This document shows, in pieces, positions 54,659 through 63,506 of a stretch of DNA of 64,000 nucleotides. Source of the DNA: Bog-473 sp963745175 (GTDB lineage Bacteria > Actinomycetota > Acidimicrobiia > Acidimicrobiales > RAAP-2). The DNA lies in contig CAVUWK010000008.1 of NCBI GenBank assembly GCA_963745175.1, forward strand, positions 245,569-309,568. The letters run 5' to 3'. The notes under the pieces are model-generated. The model was not told the origin of the DNA and ran no database searches. It was given only the letters and a program-made list of their open reading frames with translations. Within the stretch, counting starts at the first letter, position 1. Each line of letters opens with the position of its first letter. Position numbers and translations under genes: made by a program.

Positions 54659-56112
54659 GCCGGTCAGACCCCGGGAGCGCGCCCTGGTGGGCGGTGGTGG
54701 CCGTCACCGGCTCGGGTCGCCGGAGCGTGACGGACGCGGACGCCGGGACGGGCGTCGGGTAGTCGCCCGTGAAGCAGGCGTCGCAGAACCCGCCGTCGGC
54801 GCCGATGGCCGCCTTCAGGTTGTCGATGGTGATGTAGGCCAGCGAGTCGGCGCCGAGCACGCGCGCCATGTCCTCGACGGTGTGGTCCGTCGCCAGCAGC
54901 TCTTCGTGCGACGGGGTGTCGATCCCGTAGAAGCAGGGCCAGCGCCAGGGTGGCGACGAGATGCGCAGGTGGACCTCCGCCGCGCCGGCCTCGCGCAGCA
55001 TGCGGATGACCGAGCGCTGCGTGGTGCCGCGCACGATCGAGTCGTCCACCACCACCAGCCGCTTGCCCGCGATGGTCGGCGGTGAGCGGGTTCAGCTTGC
55101 GCCGGACGGCGTCGTCCCGCGCCCCCTGATCGGGCGCGATGAAGGAGCGGCCGATGTAACGGTTCTTGACCAGCCCCTGCCCGTAGGGGATGCCGCTGGC
55201 CCGGGCGAAGCCCTCGGCCGCCGGGACCCCTGACTCGGGCACCCCCATCACCATGTCGGCCTCGGCCGGCGCCTGCAGCGCCAGTAACTCGCCCATGCGG
55301 CAACGGGTCTCGTGGACCTCCCTGCCGTAGAGCCGGCTGTCGGGTCGGGCGATGTAGGCGAACTCGAAGATGCACAGCCGCGGCTCCACGTCGCGCAGCC
55401 ACGGGATCTCGATGCTCGTCGGACCGTCCCCGTCGATCACCACCATCTCGCCCGGCGCCACCTCGCGCACGAAGGTGGCACCGATGACGCTCAGCGCGGG
55501 CGTCTCGGAGGCCAACACCCATCCCTTGGGCGCATCGACCGGGCCCAGCCGTCCCAGGCAGAGCGGGCGGAAGCCGTAGGGGTCGCGCACCCCGAACAGC
55601 CGCTCGGAGCTCATAAGGACGAACGAGTACGCACCCTCCAGGATCGGCAGCACCACCTGCAGCGCGGTGGACAGGTCCTCGGTCTCGGGGAAGGACTGCA
55701 TCAACAGTTCGGCCACCACGTCGCTGTCGGTGGCGACGGAGCCCGGCAGCATCCCGACCTTCTCGGCCAGCGCCGTCGTATTGGTCAGGTTGCCGTTGTG
55801 CCCCAGCGCGAAGCCGGCCCGTCCCACCGGGCGGTAGACCGGCTGGGCCCCCGCCCAGTCGGAGGAACCGTGCGTCGAGTAGCGGGTGTGGCCGATGGCG
55901 AGATGCCCCTCGAGCCCCGACAGGGTGCGCTCGTCGAACACGGTGGCGACCAGGCCCATGTCCTTGACCACGGTGACGGTGTCACCGTCGCTCACTGCCA
56001 TGCCGGCGGACTCCTGCCCGCGGTGCTGCAGGGCGAACAGACCATCGAAGGTGAGGTTGGCCACCCTCATCCCGGGCGCGTAGACCCCGAAGACACCGCA
56101 GGCTTCCTTCAC
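54618..56112 (-). CDS. purF: Amidophosphoribosyltransferase, one indel
   Basis: Committed step of purine synthesis: PRPP plus glutamine to phosphoribosylamine. The N-terminal Ntn glutaminase begins MKEACGVFGVY, with Cys 5 probably the nucleophile after propeptide removal, and LQHRGQESAGMAV confirms it. The phosphoribosyltransferase half has VVVDDSIVRGTTQ (PRPP motif) and a CDACFTGDYP element near the C-terminus. Frame one stops making sense after RRKLNPLTA, where an extra C near 55078 shifts it; the corrected frame gives TIAGKRLVVVDDSIVRG. Restored length about 498 residues. The C-terminal tail overlaps purM and may be shorter than given. Confidence 0.93.
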
Positions 56113-56132
56113 GCGTCACCCATTCTCGCACA

Positions 56133-58409
56133 TCACGGTTCGCCCAGGGCCAGCGCCAGGTTGCCGTCGTGCGCCTCACGCAGGGCTCCAACGGGCAGGT
56201 CGACCAGCGTGCCCAGGGTGAACCGGGCGCCGGCCGCCGGACCCAGCACGGCGGCCGGGATCCCGCGCGCCGCGGCCAGGCGGCACAGCTCGTCGGGATC
56301 AGCCGTCGCCGCCACGAAGCGCGACGGCAGCTCGGCGAACAGCTCGGCAGGTTCGTCGAGCTCCAGGGCGCAGCCGGTCCCTGCCGCGGCGGCCATCTCG
56401 GCCAGCGCCACGGCCAGGCCGCCGCCCGACACGTCGTGGACGGCGTGCACATCGCTGTCGGCTCCGGCCACCTGCGCGGCCACCAGTTCGGCGATGAAGG
56501 CGCACACACCTGCGTGCGCGGCGAAGTCGACGGAGGGGATGCTCCCGGTGCGGTGGTCCCGGCGCTCGGTGGCCCAGCGCGTCCCCTCCAAAGCGAAGGC
56601 GCCATCAGCGGCCGCGCGCGCCCCGACCAGCACCACGGTGTCCCCGGCGGACCACGCCAGCCCCGGCGGCGGCGCGTGCACGGCGTCGACGAGCCCGAGC
56701 AGTCCGAGCACCGGGGTGGGGTCGATGTCGGACCCGCCGCTCTCGTTGTAGAAGCTGACGTTGCCCCCGATGATCGGCAGCGAAAGGGCGCGGCAGGCCT
56801 CGGCCATCCCGTCGATGCACTCGGAGAGCTGCCACATCACCTCGGGGTGCTCGGGGTTCCCGAAGTTCAGGCAGTTGACCACGGCGACCGGTGTGGCACC
56901 GACGCAGGCCAGGTTGGCCACGCCCTCGGCAAGCACGAGGGAGGTGCCGCCCCGCGGATCGAGCGCGCAGGCCCGCGGGTTGGAGTCGGTCGTCAGCGCT
57001 ACGCCGCGGACCGAGGGCGGCAGCCCGGGCCCGGCCAGGCGCAGCAGTGCGGCGTCGGCGCCCGGCCCCGCCACGGTGTTGAGAAAGAGTTGGTGGTCGT
57101 ACTGGCGGTAGACCCAGCCGGGCGAGCGCAACAGCGCCAGAAGGTCGTCGCCGCAGTCGGCGGGCGCGGGCGGAGCGGGCGGAGCGGCGTCGATGCGCGC
57201 CGGCGCCCGGCGCGGGCGGTCGTAGAGCGGCGCGTCGTCCGACAGCGAGGCTGCGGGCACATCGGCCAGCACGGGACCGTGCATGCCGTCGCGGATGCGC
57301 AGCCGGCCGCCCCCGTCGGGCTCGGGCTCGGTGACGGTGCCGATGACGGTGGCCCGCACCTCCCACTTGGCGCAGATGGCCAACACCGCGGGCCACGACT
57401 CGGGGGTGACGATGGCCAGCATGCGCTCCTGGCTCTCGCTGGTCATCACCTCCCAGGGCTCCATGCCCTCCTCGCGCCGGGGCACGACGGACACGTCCAC
57501 GTCCATCCCGACACCGCCGCGCCCCGCCGTCTCGCTCGTGGCACAGGCCAGGCCGGCGCCGCCGAGATCTTGGATCCCCACCACGAGCTTGGTATCGAGG
57601 AGCTCGAGGCAGGCCTCAATCAGCCGCTTCTCCTCGAAGGGATCGCCGACCTGCACACTGGGCCGCTTGGTGTCGTCGGCCGCGCCCGCGTCGTCGCCGC
57701 TGAAGCCGGCCGAGGCCAGGACGCTCACGCCGCCGATGCCGTCCCGCCCGGTGCTCGATCCGAGCAGCACGGCCAGGTTGCCCGGGCCCGACGCGATGCC
57801 GAGCACGAGTCGCTCGACGGGCAGCGCGCCCATGCACAGCACGTTGACGAGCGGGTTCTGGGTGTAGCACGGGTCGAAGGTCAGCTCGCCGCCCACGGTC
57901 GGGACGCCGACCGAGTTGCCGTAGCCCGAGATGCCGCTCACCACGCCCTCGACGAGCCAGCGTTGCCGGGCCTCGTCCGGGAGTCCGAAGAAGAGCGGGT
58001 CCATGACGGCGAGCGGGCGCGCCCCCATGGTGAAGATGTCGCGCAGGATGCCGCCCACGCCCGTGGCCGCGCCCTGGTAGGGCTCGATAGCCGACGGGTG
58101 GTTGTGGCTCTCGATGCGGATGGCCACCGCGATGCCGTCCCCGGCGTCGATCACCCCCGCGTTCTCGCCGGGGCCGACGAGCACCCTGGGACCCTCGGTG
58201 GGCAGGCGGCGCAGGTGTAGCCGCGACGACTTGTACGAGCAGTGCTCGCTCCACATCACCGCGTACAGGGCCAGCTCGAGGTGGTTGGGGGGGCGGCCCA
58301 GGATCTTGCCGACGGCCTCGAATTCGTCGTCGGTCAGACCCAGTTGCCGGTGCAGCGGCTCCCCGGCGGGCGAGTGGTCGGGCGGCAGCGCCCCGGCCGG
58401 AGGAGTCAT
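56133..58409 (-). CDS. purL: Phosphoribosylformylglycinamidine synthase, large subunit PurL
   Basis: ATP-dependent amination of FGAR to FGAM, small-PurL form (758 residues). ATG 58409 is backed by GGAGGG five bases upstream. Markers: HLELALYAVMWSEHCSYKSSR, RIESHNHPSAIEPYQGAATG and GGNVSFYNESGGSDIDPTPV. The glutaminase is not fused, so the enzyme needs PurQ and PurS, both encoded at 62.6-63.5 kb. Unlike the other purine genes here it contains no frameshift. It is 20 bases upstream of purF, forming the purL-purF-purM-pyrE operon. Confidence 0.97.
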   Translation of the reverse strand: MTPPAGALPPDHSPAGEPLHRQLGLTDDEFEAVGKILGRPPNHLELALYAVMWSEHCSYKSSRLHLRRLPTEGPRVLVGPGENAGVIDAGDGIAVAIRIESHNHPSAIEPYQGAATGVGGILRDIFTMGARPLAVMDPLFFGLPDEARQRWLVEGVVSGISGYGNSVGVPTVGGELTFDPCYTQNPLVNVLCMGALPVERLVLGIASGPGNLAVLLGSSTGRDGIGGVSVLASAGFSGDDAGAADDTKRPSVQVGDPFEEKRLIEACLELLDTKLVVGIQDLGGAGLACATSETAGRGGVGMDVDVSVVPRREEGMEPWEVMTSESQERMLAIVTPESWPAVLAICAKWEVRATVIGTVTEPEPDGGGRLRIRDGMHGPVLADVPAASLSDDAPLYDRPRRAPARIDAAPPAPPAPADCGDDLLALLRSPGWVYRQYDHQLFLNTVAGPGADAALLRLAGPGLPPSVRGVALTTDSNPRACALDPRGGTSLVLAEGVANLACVGATPVAVVNCLNFGNPEHPEVMWQLSECIDGMAEACRALSLPIIGGNVSFYNESGGSDIDPTPVLGLLGLVDAVHAPPPGLAWSAGDTVVLVGARAAADGAFALEGTRWATERRDHRTGSIPSVDFAAHAGVCAFIAELVAAQVAGADSDVHAVHDVSGGGLAVALAEMAAAAGTGCALELDEPAELFAELPSRFVAATADPDELCRLAAARGIPAAVLGPAAGARFTLGTLVDLPVGALREAHDGNLALALGEP

Positions 58410-58693
58410 GGTGCCCTCCACGATACCGGCCTCGCGCACTGCCAGGCCCGCCGGCGCACAGCAGAAAGACCGGAGTCAGACTCGCTACGCTCGCTTCAGT
58501 TGCAGGAAGCGGAAGGGGGTTCATCATTTCCGATTCCGGGGCAGGGACCTCCGAGCCGAGTGGGCCGATCGTCGTCGACCCGGTCGCGCCCTACGGGTAC
58601 TCCCGGGAGGCGGACCTCCAGCAGCGGTTCGAGCAGGCCGCGGCAGCGCTCCTTGCCTCCGACGGATGGAGCGGTGGCGGATCCAAGCAGCTC
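58410..58693. other. Divergent intergenic stretch, partly probable patatin 5' coding
   Basis: 284 bases between purL and the internal GTG of the patatin gene. The in-frame translation from 58526 onward (SDSGAGTSEPSGPIVVDPV, then YGYSREADLQQRFEQAA) looks like real protein. Only ATT or ATC is available as start (58526), behind GGAAGGGGG, or an indel hides a normal start. The rest probably holds both promoters. Confidence 0.45.
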
Positions 58694-59794
58694 GTGGCGG
58701 ACCTGGCGCTCGAGGGTGGTGGCGTCAAGGGCATCGGGATCGTGGGCGCGGTATCGGTACTTGCCGAGGCCGGCTACCGCTTCCAGCGCGTGGCCGGAAC
58801 CAGCGCTGGAGCCATTGCGGCGTCGCTCATCGCGGCCATCTCCAAGAAGGGCGATCCCATGACGACGCTCCAGGGGTACCTCGACAACCTCACGTTCACC
58901 GATTTCATGCCGCAGGGCAAGGTGCACGCGTTCTTGGACCACCACTTCGGCAACGCCGGCGAGCTCCTGTCCTCCGCGGAGGTCCTCACCCACAAAATGG
59001 GTGTCTACGACGGCTCGTACCTCTTCACCTGGCTCGGACCCATCATGGACGACCTCGGTGTGCACACCTTCGCGGATCTCAAGATCACGCTCGAGGAGGA
59101 CCCCGGCATGAGCCTCCCCGAGAGCCACCGCTACCGACTCCTCGTCCACACGTCGGACGTCACCCGCGGCCAGCTCGTCCACCTGCCGTGGGATTACGAC
59201 CACTACGGGCTGGACCCCGACGCCCAGGACGTGGTTCACGCCGTGCGTGCGTCCATGTCCATCCCTTTCTTCTTCGAGCCGGTCACCGTGACGGCGCTGC
59301 CGGCCGAGGTCGACGTGCCCAGCCCCGACGGCGGCTCCATCGCCACGCGCTACGCGGGCGGCACCGTCACCTGGGTGGACGGAGGCATGCTGCGCAACTT
59401 CCCCATCGACGCGTTCGACCGCCAGGACGGCGCCCCACCCCGCTGGCCCACCATCGGCGTCAAGCTGTCCTCGCTCCAGAAGGAGTACGGCTCCACGCAG
59501 GCCGCGGACAGTGCCTTCGGCGAGGCACGGGGCTGCCTGCAGACCATGATGGGCGAGTGGGACGCCTACAGCGTCGACGCCGCCACCGCAGGGCGCACCA
59601 TCTTCGTGGACAACGCCGGGATATCGACGACGGATTTCGACCTGACGACGGCGCAGCGCCACGAGCTCTTCCTCAATGGCGTCAGCGCCGCCACCGACTT
59701 CATCATCGCGATGGGCGCCCGGGGCCGGGTCCCGCGCAGCGGGAGCGAGGCGCGCCAGCTCGTGCGAGCGCGGGCGGCGACTGCAGCGCGCTAG
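58694..59794 (+). CDS. Patatin-like phospholipase, N-terminus uncertain
   Basis: Patatin-family acyl hydrolase with the catalytic dyad Ser-Asp. Oxyanion motif EGGGVKGIGIVG, nucleophile elbow GTSAGAIAASL, and DGG in WVDGGMLRNFP. This hydrolyses phospholipid or neutral-lipid esters. GTG 58694 is the first standard start in frame, but it leaves only seven residues before the catalytic glycine loop, so the real protein is probably about 55 residues longer (see the upstream entry). Its stop is shared with the convergent methyltransferase gene (CTAG). A membrane-damaging effector or lipid-turnover role cannot be told apart. Confidence 0.88.
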   Translation: MADLALEGGGVKGIGIVGAVSVLAEAGYRFQRVAGTSAGAIAASLIAAISKKGDPMTTLQGYLDNLTFTDFMPQGKVHAFLDHHFGNAGELLSSAEVLTHKMGVYDGSYLFTWLGPIMDDLGVHTFADLKITLEEDPGMSLPESHRYRLLVHTSDVTRGQLVHLPWDYDHYGLDPDAQDVVHAVRASMSIPFFFEPVTVTALPAEVDVPSPDGGSIATRYAGGTVTWVDGGMLRNFPIDAFDRQDGAPPRWPTIGVKLSSLQKEYGSTQAADSAFGEARGCLQTMMGEWDAYSVDAATAGRTIFVDNAGISTTDFDLTTAQRHELFLNGVSAATDFIIAMGARGRVPRSGSEARQLVRARAATAAR

Positions 59795-60381
59795 CCGGGG
59801 CGGTCAGCCCGCACGACGACGAGGTCGCGCTCGGACCACGGGGTGGACGCCGTGAGGCCGGCGTCGGCCAGCCACCGCAACTGCTCGGCCAGGGTGGAGG
59901 GCCGGTCGTGGCCGTACGTGACCGGGGTCACCGCGTCGGCCGGGTCGACGGGGATCACGACGTCGCCGAGGACGAAGCGCCCGCCGGGACGCAGCACGGC
60001 GGCGATGCCGGCGAACACGGCCGCCTTGTCCGGTCCCTCCAGGTGGTGGACGGCCAGGGCCGAGACGACGAGATCGAACGGGCCGGCGGGGAATGGGTCG
60101 GTCAGCTCGGCCACGTACAGCTCGAGCGGGACGCCGGCCAGGCGCCGCCGGGCCGCACCAAGCATCGCCCGGTTCTTGTCGACCCCGACCGCGGTGGCTC
60201 CGGGGTGCTGCGCCAGCACGCCGGCCAGGGTCTCCCCCGTCCCGATCCCGAGGTCGAGCACCGACGCCACCGTCAGCCCGACGGTCGCCGTCGCCACGGC
60301 CTCCTGGAGGCGCCCGTAGGCGGGGAGCTCGTGGCGCATCAGGTCAAGGTAGGTGGCGGGGTCGAACTCGAACTGGGTCAT
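59791..60381 (-). CDS. Class I SAM-dependent methyltransferase
   Basis: A 196-residue methyltransferase. Motif I is VLDLGIGTGETLAGVL, motif II VGVDKNRAMLG, and post-I/IV elements are FDLVVSALAVHHLEGPDK and LRPGGRFVLGDVV. The fold is complete but short, as in UbiE/Methyltransf_11 type enzymes. Start ATG 60381 is preferred to GTG 60408. Substrate unknown. The stop overlaps the patatin stop. Confidence 0.9.
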   Translation of the reverse strand: MTQFEFDPATYLDLMRHELPAYGRLQEAVATATVGLTVASVLDLGIGTGETLAGVLAQHPGATAVGVDKNRAMLGAARRRLAGVPLELYVAELTDPFPAGPFDLVVSALAVHHLEGPDKAAVFAGIAAVLRPGGRFVLGDVVIPVDPADAVTPVTYGHDRPSTLAEQLRWLADAGLTASTPWSERDLVVVRADRPG

Positions 60382-60408
60382 GGTGATCGGGTCATATCCG
60401 GGATTCAC

Positions 60409-60828
60409 TCAGAGTGCGTACTGGTTCATCATGAAAGCCGGTTGTCGCGACGGACCCAGGCCCAGCGTTAAGAGGTTGATGACCAGTTCCGTCACCCCGT
60501 TCCCGCCTTTGCCCCATATTGCCGTGTTGCAGGTCGTAGGGCACGTCCATGCCGAAGAGGCAGAGCCCGGCGCCGCCCCCGGCCAGACCCAGAACATGGC
60601 CGCCCGCCGCGCCGTCACGACGCAGTACGAGGCGGCGACCAGGCACAGGGCCAGCCAGCCGTCGGCCAGGGGAAAGGCGTCCTCGAACTGGGTGTATGCC
60701 GCGCCCGTCTCCGAGGCCACCAGCGAGCGGTGGGCCAGCCAGGCCACGATCAGGAGCGCCGCCAGCAGCAGGCCGGCCATCGCCCGCCGGCCGCGCGCGT
60801 CCACCGGGGTGTCCGCGGTCGCCCTCAT
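60409..60828 (-). CDS. Small membrane protein, two compensating indels
   Basis: Hypothetical protein of about 139 residues from ATG 60828. The N-terminal part has two membrane helices (AMAGLLLAALLIVAWLAHR and GWLALCLVAASYCVVT). The frame then becomes nonsense between about 60595 and 60520; the neighbouring frame there reads GAGLCLFGMDVPYDLQHG, and afterwards the first frame resumes with KGGNGVTELVINLLTLGLG. Total length remains a multiple of three, so two opposite indels are the simplest explanation. The corrected protein resembles small actinobacterial membrane proteins of unknown function. Confidence 0.6.
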   Translation of the reverse strand: MRATADTPVDARGRRAMAGLLLAALLIVAWLAHRSLVASETGAAYTQFEDAFPLADGWLALCLVAASYCVVTARRAAMFWVWPGAAPGSASSAWTCPTTCNTAIWGKGGNGVTELVINLLTLGLGPSRQPAFMMNQYAL

Positions 60829-61035
60829 CCCTGCAGAATAATGCCCCTCCCGAGGTGAAATGGGCCGTGCGGCACTCGACAATGAGACACCGGCAACCCC
60901 CCGGATTGACTGATCGGATCGCGGCAATTGCGCAATCGTGGACCCGTTCCACCCGAAAGAGGGGGCGGCAGGATTCTGCAAGGAAACTTCTCGAATTGAG
61001 GCAGATGACCGCCCGCCGTAAGGCACAATGGTCGG

Positions 61036-61464
61036 ATGCCTCCAAAGGGAAAGACTCCGGCTCCTCGCAAGCCCATGAGCAGCGGCCACAAGGCGGCGCT
61101 GGCCCGTGGGCGTGCCGAGAGTGCAACCGTCCGCCACTATCTCGAGGCGCTCGAGACGTCCAAGCCCAAGCGCGGCCGCAAGCGCACGCCGGCGTCCATC
61201 GACCGCCGGCTGGCGGCGATCGAGAACCAGCTGGCCGGCGCCGATGCGCTGACGCGCCTGCACCTGCTGCAGGAGCAGAAGGACCTCCTTGACGAGCGCT
61301 CGCGGGTCGACGGCGTCAAGGACCTCTCCGCGCTGGAGAAGCAGTTCGTCAAGGTGGCCAAGGCCTACGGCGAGCGCAAGGGCATCACCTACGGCACCTG
61401 GCGGGCCGCCGGCGTGAGCGCCGCCGTCTTGCAGAAGTCCGAGATCTCGCGGGCCCGGGCCTGA
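61036..61464 (+). CDS. Conserved hypothetical helical protein
   Basis: A 142-residue protein beginning MPPKGKTPAPRKPMSSGHKA. Basic N-terminus, then two helices with LAAIENQLAGADALTRLHLLQ and KDLLDERSRVDG, probably a coiled coil, then a C-terminal helical part (VKVAKAYGERKGITYGTWRA) resembling a small DNA- or RNA-binding motif. I have seen this type in several actinobacteria but cannot name a function; a nucleoid-associated or transcription-related role is possible. No frameshift. It converges with the amidase gene. Confidence 0.75.
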   Translation: MPPKGKTPAPRKPMSSGHKAALARGRAESATVRHYLEALETSKPKRGRKRTPASIDRRLAAIENQLAGADALTRLHLLQEQKDLLDERSRVDGVKDLSALEKQFVKVAKAYGERKGITYGTWRAAGVSAAVLQKSEISRARA

Positions 61465-61471
61465 GGGCTCC

Positions 61472-62515
61472 TCAGGCTGACGGCCGGCGCGTTCCTGGTG
61501 CGGGGTGGGTCGGGCCGCCTCGGAACTCCCTCCGGTGGGCGCGAAGTACTCCCCGATCGCCTGGGCCAGGCCTTCTGATATGACCTCCTGCCCGAACGGG
61601 CTGGCGGCCTGGGTGCCCTCGTAGGGGTCGGTGAGGAAGAGGGGCTCGATGAGCGCGCCCGGCATCCCGCTCGGCGACGTCGAGTAGCCGGGCTCGGCCG
61701 GCCCGAGCAGCAGCAAGTGCCCATAATCGGCTGCCGCAGTGGTGAGCGCCGGCCCGCCGAGCTCGCTGTCATCGACGACCCCGAGGTCGGGGATCCCCCA
61801 GCCCTGCGCGTTCATGGAGCTGAGCACGTCGGTCTGCACCAGGGTGGCCAGGCGCAGGTTCTGCGCGGAGAACGGCCGGTCGGTGTCGTAGCCCGTCACG
61901 CTGCCGGCGTCGAGCGACGACTCGCCGGCGTCGAAGTAGATGCCGACGAGGACGTTCGCCTTGGCCTGGTTGGCGCAGACGTCGCGGGCCGAGACGTCGT
62001 CGTGCACGCCGTCGGCGGTCAGGAGCTGGCCCGAGAGGTCGCTGCCGCTGAGGCGGGCCACCGACTCGTCACGGGGTGCGCGACACCACGACGGTGTACC
62101 CCTTGGCCCGCAGGAGAGCCATGGTGTCGAGCTCGACGGGAAGCGTCTCGTCGGCCTCGTAGATCGTCTGGCCTGACTCGGTTTCGCCGACGCCACCCGG
62201 ATCGAGGCCACCGTGCCCGGCGTCGAGGAAGACGGTCAGGTGGCGGTCGCCCGACGTCGGTGGGTACTCCATGCACGCGCCCGGCTCGAAGAGCTTGGCG
62301 TCGACCGGGGTGCCGGCGCCGGCCCGGTGAGCCGTGCCGCGGGTGACGGCTCCTGCTCCTGCGACTACGCCTACGCCCACGCCCGGCGCACCTGAGGCCA
62401 GGAGGAGGAGCATCCCCGCCGCCACGAGGACCGCCGGCGCCCGCGGGTGCCACCACCACGTCGGCCGCTGGCGTCCTGCCGGCCCCGTCGTGTGCGGCAC
62501 CGCGCGGTGGTGCAT
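61472..62515 (-). CDS. N-acetylmuramoyl-L-alanine amidase-like protein, two compensating indels
   Basis: From ATG 62515: membrane-anchor segment (APAVLVAAGMLLLLASG), then an Amidase_3 fold with the zinc His in FLDAGHGGLDPGG and Glu in YEADETLPVELD. After SRT an inserted base near 62072 shifts the frame; the next frame reads DESVARLSGSDLSGQLLTAD, through GIYFDAGESSLDAGSV, to LIEPLFLTDP and LAQAIGEYFA. A second indel near 61500 returns to the first frame, which stops at 61474-61472; total length is a multiple of three. The canonical second zinc His (SIHAN) is replaced by Tyr (GIYFD), so activity is doubtful. Confidence 0.75.
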
Positions 62516-62573
62516 ATACGTTCACCCTATGGAGTGCGGCCGCAGAAGTGGTGGCGCGGCGGACGGTGGGCGG

Positions 62574-63255
62574 TCAGGCCGCGGCGCGGGCCGAGGCCGC
62601 ACCGACGAGCGAGCGCAGCAGCACCAACCCGTCGGTGGATCCGAGCAGCGCCGCACTGGCCCGCTCGGGGTGGGGCATGAGACCGACGACATTGCCGGCC
62701 TCGTTGGCGATGCCGGCGATGGCGTCGACCGAGCCGTTCGGGTTGTCGGCGTAGCGCAACACGATGCGATCCTCCGCCTGCAGGCGCCGCAGCGTCCCGT
62801 CGTCGCAGGTGTAGTTCCCCGAGAAGTGGTTGATCGGGATGACGAGCTCGTCGCCGGGCGCGGCGCCGGACGTCAGCACCGACGCCGTCGAGGTGACGAT
62901 CACCCGAGCCGGCTGGCAGAGGAAGCGCAGCCGCCCGTTCTTCTGGAGCGCGCCTGGCAGGAGGCCCGCCTCGGTCAGGACCTGGAAGCCGTTGCAGATG
63001 CCGACGACCGGGCCGCCGGCGCGGGCGAAGGTCGCGCACCGCCTCCATCACGGGCGAGAAGCGGGCCAGGGCACCCGGGCGCAGGTAGTCGCCGTGGGCG
63101 AAGCCACCGGGGAGGACGACGGCGTCGACCGCCCCGAGCTGTGCGTCACCGTGCCAGAGCAGGACCCCTTCGCCCCCGGCCGCCTCGGCGGCCTGTATGA
63201 CGTCGTGCTCGCAGTTGGTCCCCGGGAAGACGACGACGCCGATGCGCGGCGCCAC
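62574..63255 (-). CDS. purQ: FGAM synthase glutaminase subunit PurQ, one indel
   Basis: Class I glutaminase that feeds ammonia to PurL. RIGVVVFPGTNCEHDVIQ opens the protein, VVLPGGFAHGDYLRPG follows, and after the indel GICNGFQVLTEAGLLPGAL gives the nucleophile Cys; LMPHPERAS gives the catalytic His and Glu. An extra base near 63030 (GACCTTCGCC where GACTTCGCC is expected) causes the break. Restored length about 227 residues, the normal size. PurQ is directly downstream of purS. Confidence 0.93.
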
Positions 63256-63506
63256 TCAGATCGCCTCGAGCTCGAGCCGGCTCTGCTCGATCACGGGGTT
63301 GGCCAGCAGACGCTCGGCTAGCTCGGTCGCCGTGGTGCGCGCCGCGCCCTCGTCGGCGGCGTCGACCTCGAAGCTGAAGGAACGGCCGGCCCGGACGTGG
63401 GCCACGCCGTCGAAGCCGAGCGTGGGGAGGGCCCGCTCGATCGTGGCGCCCTCGGGGTCGGCGATCCCGGGCGCAATTGCACCTCGACGCGTGCCCGGAA
63501 CCTCAT
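63256..63506 (-). CDS. purS: FGAM synthase subunit PurS, one indel
   Basis: Small structural subunit linking PurL and PurQ, about 84 residues. From ATG 63506 the frame reads MRFRARVEVQLRPG; one base is missing in a GGG run near 63470, after which IADPEGATIERALPTLGFDG, VRAGRSFSFEVDA and LLANPVIEQSRLELEAI follow. This is a clear PurS. The start overlaps the purC stop (ATGA) and the stop is adjacent to the purQ start. Confidence 0.92.

Noticed and set aside
54618..56112. Programmed ribosomal frameshift in purF
   Set aside because: No slippery heptamer is present and five other purine genes or neighbours have similar breaks; sequencing error is simpler.
60409..62211. A single 600-codon gene on the - strand
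   Set aside because: It joins the C-terminal part of the amidase, antisense of the conserved gene at 61036 and the membrane protein by accident of indels. The parts are separate genes.
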